64,000 nt of DNA from Mucilaginibacter arboris (GTDB taxonomy: Bacteria > Bacteroidota > Bacteroidia > Sphingobacteriales > Sphingobacteriaceae), in contig NZ_WPIK01000002.1 in the NCBI RefSeq assembly GCF_009754915.1, positions 271,350-335,349 of the forward strand, in the 5' to 3' direction. The notes beneath the pieces are model-generated. The model made no database searches. It was not told the DNA's origin and saw only the letters and a program-made list of their open reading frames with translations. Positions 26,754 to 35,036 of this stretch are shown piece after piece. The first letter of the stretch is position 1; each line of letters opens with the position of its first letter. A program made the translations under genes and the position numbers.

Positions 26754-27905
26754 TTAAAGTTTTGCTTTGGTAGATACAATTACTACGCAAACGCCCATTG
26801 CGGCAATTAACGTAAAAGAGGCACGCAGGCTAAAAGCACCTGCAATAAAACCAATTACCGGTGGACCAATTAAAAATCCGACAAAACCAATGGTAGAAAC
26901 GGCTGCTATTGCTACGCCTGTTGACATGGTTTTTGATCTGCCTGCCGCACTGTAAACCAAAGGTACTACTGAAGAAACGCCTGCGCCAACCAGCAAAAAG
27001 CCGCAAATGGCAGGAATTAAATAAGGAAAAAATACAGCAATCATCAAACCGGTTGCCGTTAAACTGCCGCTTACCTGTAAAGTTCTTTTTAAGCCAAAAC
27101 GGCCCGAAAACCAATCGGCAACAAAACGGCCTCCGGCCATCGTACTCATAAAAGCAGTATAACCGGCAGCCATCCAGGCATTTTCGGCATGGATAACCTT
27201 TTTAAAGTAGATCACGCTCCAATCGAACATAGCGCCTTCGCAAATCATGGAACAAAAGGCAACGGCACCTAATTTCATCAGCGATTTATCCGGCATTACA
27301 AAAACAGGCCCGCTTTGCACTGTTCCGGCATCATCCTGTAAATAACGAAAGGCAACAGCAACGCCAATAATAACCAGCAGCAGGATGAGCGAAAAATGCA
27401 CAGACGGATCGATGCCTTTACCAATCATGAGTGTACCAATAGCAGCACCGGTAAACCCGGCAAGGCTCCATAAACCATGAAACGAAGCCATAATGGGTTT
27501 GCTGTACAGCTTTTCGGCACCTACAGCCTGGGTATTTACAGAAATATTGACGGCATTACTGGTAAAACCAAAGCAAAAAAGACAGGCAATCAGTTCTAAA
27601 GTGGTTTCAGAAAAACCTAAACCAGCCAGGGCAACAGCGTATAAAGGCAAGGCAAACAAAAGCAGTTTGCGGCTGCCAATACGGGTAATAATCCAACCCG
27701 AAAACGGCAGCGAAAGCATTAAACCAACGGGCAGCGTAAATAAAATGCCGCCCAAAGCCGTATCTGATAAACCTAATTTTTGCTGGATACCGGCAATGCG
27801 CGAAGCCCAACTGGCAAAAGTTAAACCCGCCAGAAAAAACATAACGCCTACTGTTGCCCGTAATACTTTTTTAGAAATTTGGATAGATGATGCAGCAACA
27901 ATCAC
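26754..27905 (-). CDS. MFS transporter, YbjJ-like
   Basis: 383 aa with about 12 hydrophobic helices. Motifs GLTFASWASRIAGIQQKLGLSDTALGGILF and the SGWIITRIGSRK loop between helices 2 and 3 match the YbjJ group of the major facilitator superfamily. The substrate is unknown; family members are often placed near sugar genes. It is convergent with the GH30-like gene, separated by the back-to-back family A arms. Confidence 0.82.
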   Translation of the reverse strand: MIVAASSIQISKKVLRATVGVMFFLAGLTFASWASRIAGIQQKLGLSDTALGGILFTLPVGLMLSLPFSGWIITRIGSRKLLLFALPLYAVALAGLGFSETTLELIACLFCFGFTSNAVNISVNTQAVGAEKLYSKPIMASFHGLWSLAGFTGAAIGTLMIGKGIDPSVHFSLILLLVIIGVAVAFRYLQDDAGTVQSGPVFVMPDKSLMKLGAVAFCSMICEGAMFDWSVIYFKKVIHAENAWMAAGYTAFMSTMAGGRFVADWFSGRFGLKRTLQVSGSLTATGLMIAVFFPYLIPAICGFLLVGAGVSSVVPLVYSAAGRSKTMSTGVAIAAVSTIGFVGFLIGPPVIGFIAGAFSLRASFTLIAAMGVCVVIVSTKAKL

Positions 27906-27931
27906 GATAAGGCAAAGGTATCCCTAATTTT

Positions 27932-28075
27932 TTGCCTGTAAAAGAAGTATTGCTTGTAATTTTTTAAGAAAGTCGGAAAGTCCGGAAGTCGGAAAAGCGT
28001 ACACGGGCTTATTCTTGACTTTCGGACTTTCCTAACTCTCGGACTTTTCAGACTACTTCTTTTATCAGGCAAAAA
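27932..28075. repeat. Family A variant pair, back-to-back, enclosing another inverted repeat
   Basis: Right-type arm TTTTTTGCCTGTAAAAGAAG ends at about 27950 and left-type arm TACTTCTTTTATCAGGC begins at 28054. Both carry the same changes (AGAAGTA against TACTTCT, GCCTG against CAGGC), so the pairing is preserved. Between them lies GAAAGTCCG...CGGACTTTC, a further inverted repeat that can act as terminator. Confidence 0.8.
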
Positions 28076-29657
28076 TTGGAACTATTACCTGGATTGATTT
28101 TTTCAGGTCGTTTTCGAACGTTACTTCGTATTCGCGTTTTGCAACTACTCCGCCATGCCGGCCTGATACATCATAGCCAATTTCGTCAGAAATTGGTTTT
28201 ACATTTTCTGTTTTGTATTCGGCTAATTTTTTCGCAAACAATTGTTCCGTATCCTGGCGTGTTTCCAACGCATGCCCGTTCCGGTTGGGGTCAATAGGCA
28301 TTTGTTTAGGTTTATTGCTGAGGTTAAGCACCTTTTTAACCGAATTATGGAAATTGGTAATCGTGCCATCATTATCAATGGTAACCCTTACTACGCCATT
28401 GTCTGTATTTACAACAGGTACGCCATTAATCACCTGCCTAAATTCAATAGTTGTATCTGTTACATATTCTTCATCCAGTTTACCGCTGCCTTTGGTACTG
28501 CCGCCGCAGGTTTTCCCTAATCTAACAGCCTGAAATTGCAGTTCGGTATCTTTGCCTAACTGTTCGCGCATGTATTGCTCGGCAGTTTGCCGTGCCTTGT
28601 TTTGGTCTAATTGCCGACGGTTCTCAAAATTTACGTTAGCCAGTTTTGCATTAAAATGACCCTGCTGGTTAATCGTGATCTTTTTTTCACCTTCATCCAA
28701 AACATACGTGCCTTCTTTAGAGATGCCAAAACCATCAATTGCTTTGCCCGAAAACCCTAATTGGTCTGCCAGCCTGCCTACTTCAGCATGGTCAACTTTA
28801 AATGGGGCCAGTTCTGCAACCAGCATTTCTTTAGGGAGCATTTTATTATGTGAAGCTACAGAACTTGCTACCAGCCATCTCCATTGGTACCAGTTGCGTG
28901 CAACTGTGCCCCATTGAAACAGCTTTTCGTTCATTACAATATTAGTTGCTTCGGCTTGAGTAGCGCCGGATGCAACTACAGTAGGCGTTTGGTTGTGGGA
29001 AATATCCCAGCTTCCATACAACCAGGAAGTTGAAAAAGATTGCCCGGCTTTGTAATGGTTCCAGAAGTTGGAGCCGTAATTTGGATTGTCGAAACTGGTG
29101 GTTTCAAAACCGAACAACATTCTGAAACCTGGGTTGCTATCATCATTCCACCAGGTGGTAATAGGTGTTATTCCGCCAAAAACACGGCAGGAAAAGCAGG
29201 TCGACCAAAAAATATAACGCAAACGCTGGTTGCCCATCAGCATGTTATGGTTGCTGGAAATCCAGGTTTCATTATTCCATTTGCCACCGGTAGGCGCCTG
29301 GAAAATACCGTTTGCAGTCATGGCACCGTGTCCGGAATGATAAAAAACATCAACCGCATCAATACCATAATAGTTTTGCCAATGGTCATTAGGTTCTTCG
29401 TAAAGCCAGGTTTGTACAGCACCATCTTTCATGTAATAATTGGCTGTGTACCAGTTATACAGATAATTGTAAAAGCCTTGTGCATCGGCATGTGTAGCAT
29501 GTAAATCTGAGTTATGGTTTCCCAGCGAACCAGAGAAATCCTGAATGCTGCAAAGGCCTAACAGATTGTTTGGTGCAGCAGCCTGAGGAATATTTTTGTC
29601 TGTTGAATTATTATCGAAAGGAGGGTTTATCGCCTTGTCTTCTAATACGTTTTTCAT
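28065..29657 (-). CDS. DUF6345-type protein with possible His/Cys protease-like dyad and FTP/PepSY-like C-terminal region
   Basis: 530 aa, no signal peptide visible. The N-terminal half (about 30-260) looks like the DUF6345 family: GLCSIQDFSGSLGNHNSDL, then FYHSGHGAM (His107, His110) and IFWSTCFSC (Cys154, Cys157). A hydrophobic strand ending in HG and a second ending in S/T-C is the layout of clan CD (caspase-like) peptidases, so a His/Cys dyad is plausible but unproven. The C-terminal half has a segment (VINGVPVVNTDNGVVRV, TNFHNSVKKV) resembling FTP/PepSY propeptide domains. It follows a chagasin-like inhibitor and a papain-like protease on the same strand, probably in one operon. Confidence 0.65.
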   Translation of the reverse strand: MKNVLEDKAINPPFDNNSTDKNIPQAAAPNNLLGLCSIQDFSGSLGNHNSDLHATHADAQGFYNYLYNWYTANYYMKDGAVQTWLYEEPNDHWQNYYGIDAVDVFYHSGHGAMTANGIFQAPTGGKWNNETWISSNHNMLMGNQRLRYIFWSTCFSCRVFGGITPITTWWNDDSNPGFRMLFGFETTSFDNPNYGSNFWNHYKAGQSFSTSWLYGSWDISHNQTPTVVASGATQAEATNIVMNEKLFQWGTVARNWYQWRWLVASSVASHNKMLPKEMLVAELAPFKVDHAEVGRLADQLGFSGKAIDGFGISKEGTYVLDEGEKKITINQQGHFNAKLANVNFENRRQLDQNKARQTAEQYMREQLGKDTELQFQAVRLGKTCGGSTKGSGKLDEEYVTDTTIEFRQVINGVPVVNTDNGVVRVTIDNDGTITNFHNSVKKVLNLSNKPKQMPIDPNRNGHALETRQDTEQLFAKKLAEYKTENVKPISDEIGYDVSGRHGGVVAKREYEVTFENDLKKSIQVIVPIFA

Positions 29658-29730
29658 GTTATTTGATTTAACTTGGTTTTTTTTAAGCAGATAAGCAAGC
29701 GTATTTTGTGGAATAAGCCTAACCGGATTT

Positions 29731-29750
29731 TATAGCGGTAAAAGAAGCAT
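29731..29750. repeat. Family A single arm
   Basis: TATAGCGGTAAAAGAAGCAT lies at 29731-29750, between the chagasin-like gene and the DUF6345 gene. Confidence 0.7.
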
Positions 29751-30044
29751 TCAGCTTACAATTACAGAGAAGATGAGTGTTGATATGGCCGTCGTATTTT
29801 GTTCCCAGCTTCTTTTCTGGCTAAATATCAGCTTTGCTGTTCCTGGTTTTAGCCCTTGTACCCGAAATTTTTCAGCTAAACTTTCTCCGGCTTTTAACCT
29901 GCCGGAGGGGGCGTCAGTTCTTTCTTCGGAAACTGATATAATATCTTTCCGGTCAACCTGGTAACTCCACATATAACCTGCAGATGCCAGGCTTTTTAAC
30001 GAGACGATGCTGCTTTTACCTGCATTTAATCTGATGGTTTCCAT
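29751..30044 (-). CDS. Chagasin-like (I42) cysteine-protease inhibitor
   Basis: 97 aa, the size of chagasin inhibitors. The three inhibitory loops can be recognised: SAGYMWSY (family NPTTGY-W loop), the central Gly-rich loop around KAGESLAEKF and the RSWE loop (family R-P-W). The family blocks papain-type proteases by inserting these loops into the active-site cleft. No signal peptide is seen, so it is probably cytoplasmic. It starts 9 bp after the stop of the papain-like gene, so it likely guards the cell against its own protease. Confidence 0.82.
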   Translation of the reverse strand: METIRLNAGKSSIVSLKSLASAGYMWSYQVDRKDIISVSEERTDAPSGRLKAGESLAEKFRVQGLKPGTAKLIFSQKRSWEQNTTAISTLIFSVIVS

Positions 30045-30053
30045 TTTTAGTGT

Positions 30054-30821
30054 TTAAACCAGCCGGATGGTCCAGAAGTCATCGCATAAACTACTGTTGG
30101 TAATATAAGCGTAAGGCATATAAAAATAACCTTTAATGCCCCAGGTTGTATTCCAGGAGTTGCGGATGATAAAAGCGTTTTTGCTATCATCATAACCAAC
30201 AGCCATTACTGCATGGCCACCTACGGTTTTTTCTCCTTGCTGCGGCATTGGCATTATACCCGTTTGTGCCACTTGCTGGGTCATAAAGCTTTCGTAAACG
30301 GTAAAACCAAAAACAAACGGAAAGCCTTCTGCCAGGCAGCCTTTTAATTGGGTAAGCGAGTTTACCAGCCGTTGGTAGCTTTTGATCTGTGACTTTTTGG
30401 CCTCATCATAACATTTTTGCGATGGCTTATTAGTAAATTTACTAATATCATACGGCCAGTCTTTTTCAGGGCAAACACCTTGGTTGTTCATGGTTTTAAT
30501 CCCATCCCGGATGTAAGCGCCGCTATCAGAATTAACCGTGTTAATTAAAACACGCTCGTTGTAATAGATAAACAGGCGCGAAGGCATGTAATCCGGTTTC
30601 GTCTCTTTTTTCAGGTCAAATTCGTAAGCGCCTGCTAAGCTGTTTGCGGTACAGCTGCCTAAATGTCCCTGGTCGTAAACTGGTGGGCATTGACTGCGTA
30701 AATCAACTGTTGTAGGCAATTGTTGCATTACGGCCATAGGTGCTGCGTACATAAAGTCGCGTTGGTCGGGCAGGTCGGGTAACCAACCGAAAGTGTAAGG
30801 GGTGTTTTGTTGATTGTCCAT
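30054..30821 (-). CDS. Papain-like (C1A) cysteine protease
   Basis: 255 aa. Papain-family catalytic residues are all visible: oxyanion Gln51 and nucleophile Cys57 in YDQGHLGSCTAN, His203 in GGHAVMAVGYDD and Asn221 in IIRNSWNTTWG. The substrate-entry segment LPTTVDLRSQCPPVYDQG matches bacterial C1A-like enzymes. It lacks a signal peptide and a long prodomain, so the adjoining chagasin-like gene may replace the propeptide as its control. It is the first gene of the minus-strand operon. Confidence 0.93.
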   Translation of the reverse strand: MDNQQNTPYTFGWLPDLPDQRDFMYAAPMAVMQQLPTTVDLRSQCPPVYDQGHLGSCTANSLAGAYEFDLKKETKPDYMPSRLFIYYNERVLINTVNSDSGAYIRDGIKTMNNQGVCPEKDWPYDISKFTNKPSQKCYDEAKKSQIKSYQRLVNSLTQLKGCLAEGFPFVFGFTVYESFMTQQVAQTGIMPMPQQGEKTVGGHAVMAVGYDDSKNAFIIRNSWNTTWGIKGYFYMPYAYITNSSLCDDFWTIRLV

Positions 30822-31014
30822 AACGTTTAGTTTAAAATTTAAATTAGTAATTGGGTTTGTTTAAATAATAAGACTAAGGTACAGGCACTTGCAAAGCCTA
30901 TCAACGTAGCTGATACTGTTTTTAAAGCATGTTTTACGTGATTAGCCTGCGTATTTTTACGCAAACGGAACAGGTTATTAATGGCAGGGCAATTGTTTTA
31001 TTAAGAAGATTTTA

Positions 31015-31032
31015 TATCGGTAAAAGAAGCAT
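31015..31032. repeat. Family A single arm
   Basis: TATCGGTAAAAGAAGCAT ends at 31032, in the 238-bp gap between the protease gene and the membrane protein gene. Confidence 0.7.
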
Positions 31033-31059
31033 CGGCTGAAGCAGGGGAACTGAGCAGTA

Positions 31060-32712
31060 TTACTGTACTATCGCATCAAAAGCACTGTTCAATATTTTAC
31101 CGTTACGTTTCATTTGTACCCAAATCCTATACTTGCCAGCACTTGGAAAAGCATAAGGAAAAGTAACCATAGCATCCATTTTGCTGTGCTGATTGTTCTG
31201 CATATCCATGACGGGCATAGCCGCGGCGAGATATTTATTGCGATCGCTTTCGCTCATCTGCCTGATTTTAATGATTTCTCTGTCAATACTATCGCGAAAA
31301 CGTGCAGCATCAGGAGTCGCCGGAGGTTTTTCACTTCCCTTCATCCGGCCTTCAATAATTTCTTGCGAAGCCATCGAAAAAGTACCAACCGGATGCAAAT
31401 GCATATAAACGGAACCATCATATTTTAGCACAACCGCATGTCCCATCATGCCCATATAAGGTTCGAGTTTTACTGCTGCGCCGGATGGATCATGAATAGC
31501 AAAAGTAAGCGGATAAACTTTGTTAGCCTCAAAAGGAACATTAGCGGCATGTTCCCAAACAGCAGAAGAGCCGTCTGCCAGTTTCATGCTTTCTCCGGGG
31601 CTTCCGCATAACAATACTGTTTTTCCTGCGAAATTATTTACGGTTTGATTGCTGGTGTTTGAAATTACATAAGTATCATCAGGATCAGGAAAGAAAGCTG
31701 AATATAGTTTTGCCGATGCTGTTTTTACCAGTGTTTTTTGAGGGACATCTAAAGTATCCGTGATAGTTTCGGTAAAACCATTCCAGCGTACAACATCAGC
31801 AAAAACCAGATAACGGCCTTCGGGAAGATCAGGCAGATCAACAAAAAAGTTCAGGCTGTCTTTTCGGAATGGATGCAGGTGTGCAAATACATCTAATGAG
31901 TTTTCCCTCACCATAAATAAATGCATCAGTTTACCATGGTCCGGCACGATAAAACTCATGGATTTATTATACGGTTTGAGTGAATTAGAATCGATCTGAA
32001 AATGTAAAATCTGATGCTGGTCGTAATTTAAAATGCTAGACTTGGCTTGCGGCGCGAAGTACAAATTTCTTCGATAATTTCTGCTCCAGCTGTTCCACCA
32101 GGAAGAGCCGCCGTAAAGAATTAAAGCCAATACTAATAAACTAACTGCAAAGCCGGTAATTTTTTTTCTTTGCAGATGAGGTAAGTTATTTGTTCCAGGT
32201 TTAAGCAAACCATCGCTTACACTTGCGCCAATTATGGTAGCCATTAATATAACCAGCAGTAAACCTAAACCAACTAAAATCCAGCCAAGAGATTTTGGCA
32301 TAGTACGTTGGGCAGTAGAAACCGCCATTACCGGAACAACTGCTGTACCTTTTCCAAGCACTCCATTTACCGTAATTTTCATACTCGATGTTCCGGTCCA
32401 CATCAGCCAAACTGTTGCCTGATATTGTCCCGGCGTTCCTTTTACCGGTAATGCTTCATCTGCTTTTGGCGAACCTTTATCGCCTGCGTACCAGTAAACG
32501 GGCGATACCAATACTGTTTTTACCTGCTGATTTTCAGTATAAATAGAAACGCTGGCTGTTCCGGGAATAACATCAGGCGGATTAATATTCACCATAATGT
32601 TGTACGGGCCGGCTTTTCCTTCGTAAACCACTCCGGGGCTTCCAACATGAGCAAAAGTGATTGGGCTGATTAGCATCAGCATAAAAAAGAATATTGCTTT
32701 TAAAGCTTTCAT
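31060..32712 (-). CDS. Membrane protein with His-rich (MHLHP-type) metal-binding-like domains
   Basis: About 550 aa from the ATG at 32712 (a longer frame starts at 32742 but the signal peptide MKALKAIFFFMLMLISP begins here, and this ATG overlaps the upstream stop as ATGA). A beta-rich N-terminal domain like FixH/YtkA (about 20-135) is followed by two membrane helices (about 145-175 and 190-210). Beyond these lie periplasmic modules with HGKLMHLFMVR, VFAHLHP, GMMGHAVVL and VYMHLHP. The repeated Met/His clusters suggest copper or other metal binding (inference). It is translationally coupled to the next membrane protein; function unknown. Confidence 0.7.
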   Translation of the reverse strand: MKALKAIFFFMLMLISPITFAHVGSPGVVYEGKAGPYNIMVNINPPDVIPGTASVSIYTENQQVKTVLVSPVYWYAGDKGSPKADEALPVKGTPGQYQATVWLMWTGTSSMKITVNGVLGKGTAVVPVMAVSTAQRTMPKSLGWILVGLGLLLVILMATIIGASVSDGLLKPGTNNLPHLQRKKITGFAVSLLVLALILYGGSSWWNSWSRNYRRNLYFAPQAKSSILNYDQHQILHFQIDSNSLKPYNKSMSFIVPDHGKLMHLFMVRENSLDVFAHLHPFRKDSLNFFVDLPDLPEGRYLVFADVVRWNGFTETITDTLDVPQKTLVKTASAKLYSAFFPDPDDTYVISNTSNQTVNNFAGKTVLLCGSPGESMKLADGSSAVWEHAANVPFEANKVYPLTFAIHDPSGAAVKLEPYMGMMGHAVVLKYDGSVYMHLHPVGTFSMASQEIIEGRMKGSEKPPATPDAARFRDSIDREIIKIRQMSESDRNKYLAAAMPVMDMQNNQHSKMDAMVTFPYAFPSAGKYRIWVQMKRNGKILNSAFDAIVQ

Positions 32713-33905
32713 CTTTGTACTTTTTTCATCCAGCTTCCCCATTTATAACCGACAAAAGCTGAAATAACAGCAAAAACAGCAGCAATTAATAACCCTTTTA
32801 TCAGGCTAAAACCAGAATCTACTTGTTCCGGGCGAAAAGCATAACGAAAAGCATAATCAGGATCGCTGCCAAAATACCAGGAAGAACCGCCAAAAAAGCT
32901 ATTACGCGCAACGGTTGAAGTTAAAAGGAATGTGCCGAAATACCATTGAACCACAAAAAATACGGCTAAAAACAGTATAGCAGAATATGCTGCTTTTACC
33001 CATCCTTTTTTATTAGGAAACTTATAAAAAATCCAATCGATAGCTAATGCAGGAAAAACGAGCAATAGCGGAAAATTAAAGGCTTGATAATGGTCGATGT
33101 GATTTAAAACCGGGCCAAGCCGAGGGTAAGCATGGAAAATTGGTAATATCCAAAGCATCAGCAATAAAATTGACATGTAAACAGCAGCAGTAGCTGTTGC
33201 GGCCCATTTCATGTTAGATGCACGTGTAACCATTATCAGGAAAAGGGGAAATATCACGCTGCTTATCTGATAAAATAAAGCTCTATGCATTTGGTGCTTG
33301 CTTAAATAATCAGAAAGTACGGTAAAAAATCCCGCTACCAGCACTCCTGCAGCAATGGCAAAAAGCCAATGATGTATTTTTGCCGAATCATTGATATTTA
33401 AATGATTTGTGCTGGAAGCAACAGCTACTAAGGTGCCAAATTGAATCATGATCGCACCCAGCGCCAATAAAGTATGCGGAGGAGATAAAATAGTAACATC
33501 AAGCCCGTAAGTATTATGCCACCAATCGTCAAAAGGAGCGGAGGTAAGCATGGCAATGGCGCCCCAAATACAAAAAAGCGCACCTAATGAGCCATGGAAA
33601 ATTCCCCAGAACTTTACAGCTTGTGATTTTTCTTCCGCAGGACTAAAAAAGGATGTTCTTAAAACCTGGTAACCCGAAAATACGCCGGAAACTACCGCGC
33701 CAACATAAATAACCATGTGCGGAGGAGCAAAAAGTCCGTCACGGCCAATGCTGGTATGCCAGGAAATATCCCAAATTACACCGACAATAATGCAAAGTGA
33801 AGAAAAAACGCAGGCATAAACGTAAGGCTGGACTGTAGAAACTACTTTTGCAGCTTGTGATTTTTCTGCTGTAAAACTTGGGTGGAGATACAATTCAGAT
33901 TCCAT
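32709..33905 (-). CDS. Polytopic membrane protein with duplicated WH-G-D-PPH motif
   Basis: 398 aa with about ten membrane helices. Two related segments occur: DISWHTSIGRDGLFAPPH near residue 45 and DDWWHNTYGLDVTILSPPH near residue 125. Both fit D-x2-WH-x3-G-x-D-x4-x-PPH, so the protein probably arose by internal duplication and the conserved His pairs may bind metal or haem. I do not recognise a named family. Start taken at ATG 33905; a TTG six codons upstream is possible. It overlaps the MHLHP protein by ATGA, implying a functional pair. Confidence 0.68.
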   Translation of the reverse strand: MESELYLHPSFTAEKSQAAKVVSTVQPYVYACVFSSLCIIVGVIWDISWHTSIGRDGLFAPPHMVIYVGAVVSGVFSGYQVLRTSFFSPAEEKSQAVKFWGIFHGSLGALFCIWGAIAMLTSAPFDDWWHNTYGLDVTILSPPHTLLALGAIMIQFGTLVAVASSTNHLNINDSAKIHHWLFAIAAGVLVAGFFTVLSDYLSKHQMHRALFYQISSVIFPLFLIMVTRASNMKWAATATAAVYMSILLLMLWILPIFHAYPRLGPVLNHIDHYQAFNFPLLLVFPALAIDWIFYKFPNKKGWVKAAYSAILFLAVFFVVQWYFGTFLLTSTVARNSFFGGSSWYFGSDPDYAFRYAFRPEQVDSGFSLIKGLLIAAVFAVISAFVGYKWGSWMKKVQR

Positions 33906-33989
33906 AAAGCGGTTGTTTGTCAATAGGTTAAAAATATTGAATTAGAATGAATTTTAAAAAATAATTTTATTTGCCTTTCAACTTTTTCT

Positions 33990-34077
33990 GTCATCTCGAC
34001 GACAGGAGAGATCTTCATCGAATAACACTGGTTTCTATTTCATTTTGAAGAAGATCTCTCCTGTCGTTGAGATGACA
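33990..34077. repeat. Family B inverted repeat (well-preserved copy)
   Basis: TGTCATCTCGACGACAGGAG at 33990 pairs with CTCCTGTCGTTGAGATGACA ending at 34077. It lies between divergent genes. Confidence 0.9.
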
Positions 34078-34158
34078 AGCCGGAACTGCAAAGTGCCCAA
34101 ACTGCAACGATAGCAAAAGAATACTCGCACAAAACCTTCTTTTTTACGTTTTGGTAAA

Positions 34159-34968
34159 ATGGAACTTTTCTCAGAAAAAGGCTCAATTGTTAGGAAAATT
34201 TGGAGCAACGCGGATACTGTCCTGTTTATTTTTGCTGGTGCTTCTGCCGAATTTGCTTTAAATAAAGCTGTTGACTGGTTATATTTTACCGGCCGTTTAC
34301 CTGCTGATCCTTTAGGCCGGTTGTTTTCTACCGTTACTTATGCGCAAAGAATTGTTTTTTCTGAACTGGCCCAAGCCCATAAAGCAATTGACCAAATCAC
34401 AGCAATTCATTCCACAGTTGAAGCAAACCGACATGCAAAAATTCCGGATTGGGCTTACCGGGATGTGCTGTTTTTACTGATAGATTATTCGGTCCGCGCC
34501 TTCGAACTGCTTTACCGGAAACTTTCCCCCGCAGAAAAAGAAGAAATTTACAATACTTTTTACCGAATGGGTTTGCGGATGGATTTGAAGGACCTGCCCG
34601 GAAATTACAAGCAATGGGTTTTAGTACGTGATGAACATATGCGGAACGATCTGGAAAAAAGCCGTTTTACTGTTGACCTCTACAAACAATATAAAAAGCA
34701 TTTAGGCTTTGCAAGATATTTACTGCTAAAAGAAGTACAGGCGCAATTAGTGCCGCCGCATGTAAGGCAATTATTAGTATTGAGAAAAGTTTCTTTGCTG
34801 GTGCTGATTGTTCCGCTTTACAAATTTAGCAGGAAATTTAAGTTAGACCATTTGGTAAAAGCTTTGATTTTGCCAGAAACTTATCAACCACAAATCAAAG
34901 CTTTAGATCAAAGTCCGGAAATGGTTAACAATTTTACTACGGTAAAAGAAGCATCATATTTAAGTTAA
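34159..34968 (+). CDS. MpaB-like oxygenase-domain protein (DUF2236)
   Basis: 269 aa. The pattern GRLFSTVTYAQRIVFSE, AHKAIDQITAIHSTVEA (with the His of the family haem/metal region), PDWAYRDVLFLLIDYSVRAFE and RMGLRMDLKDLPGNYKQW fits the DUF2236/MpaB/latex-clearing-protein fold. Family members are haem oxygenases or related enzymes of unknown substrate. The last residues (TTVKEASYLS) are encoded by a family A arm at 34933-34953, so the natural C-terminus was probably replaced by repeat sequence. It is followed by the P5C dehydrogenase gene after 68 bp. Confidence 0.75.
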   Translation: MELFSEKGSIVRKIWSNADTVLFIFAGASAEFALNKAVDWLYFTGRLPADPLGRLFSTVTYAQRIVFSELAQAHKAIDQITAIHSTVEANRHAKIPDWAYRDVLFLLIDYSVRAFELLYRKLSPAEKEEIYNTFYRMGLRMDLKDLPGNYKQWVLVRDEHMRNDLEKSRFTVDLYKQYKKHLGFARYLLLKEVQAQLVPPHVRQLLVLRKVSLLVLIVPLYKFSRKFKLDHLVKALILPETYQPQIKALDQSPEMVNNFTTVKEASYLS

Positions 34969-35004
34969 ATGCAATTGCAAATTCCGGTGATATTTACAGA
35001 AAGT

Positions 35005-35012
35005 TATCTTTG
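35005..35012 (+). promoter_or_regulatory. Putative Bacteroidota -7 box of the pruA gene
   Basis: TATCTTTG fits the TAnnTTTG -7 consensus and lies 25 bp before the chosen start codon. No good -33 TTTG is seen at the usual spacing, so this is tentative. It supports translation starting at 35037 rather than 35010. Confidence 0.45.
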
Positions 35013-35036
35013 CATTTTCAACACAAAAAACTTAAC

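Noticed and set aside
28213..29504. Plus-strand frames of 106 and 154 aa across the DUF6345 gene
   Set aside because: They are antisense shadows of a gene with clear domain structure.
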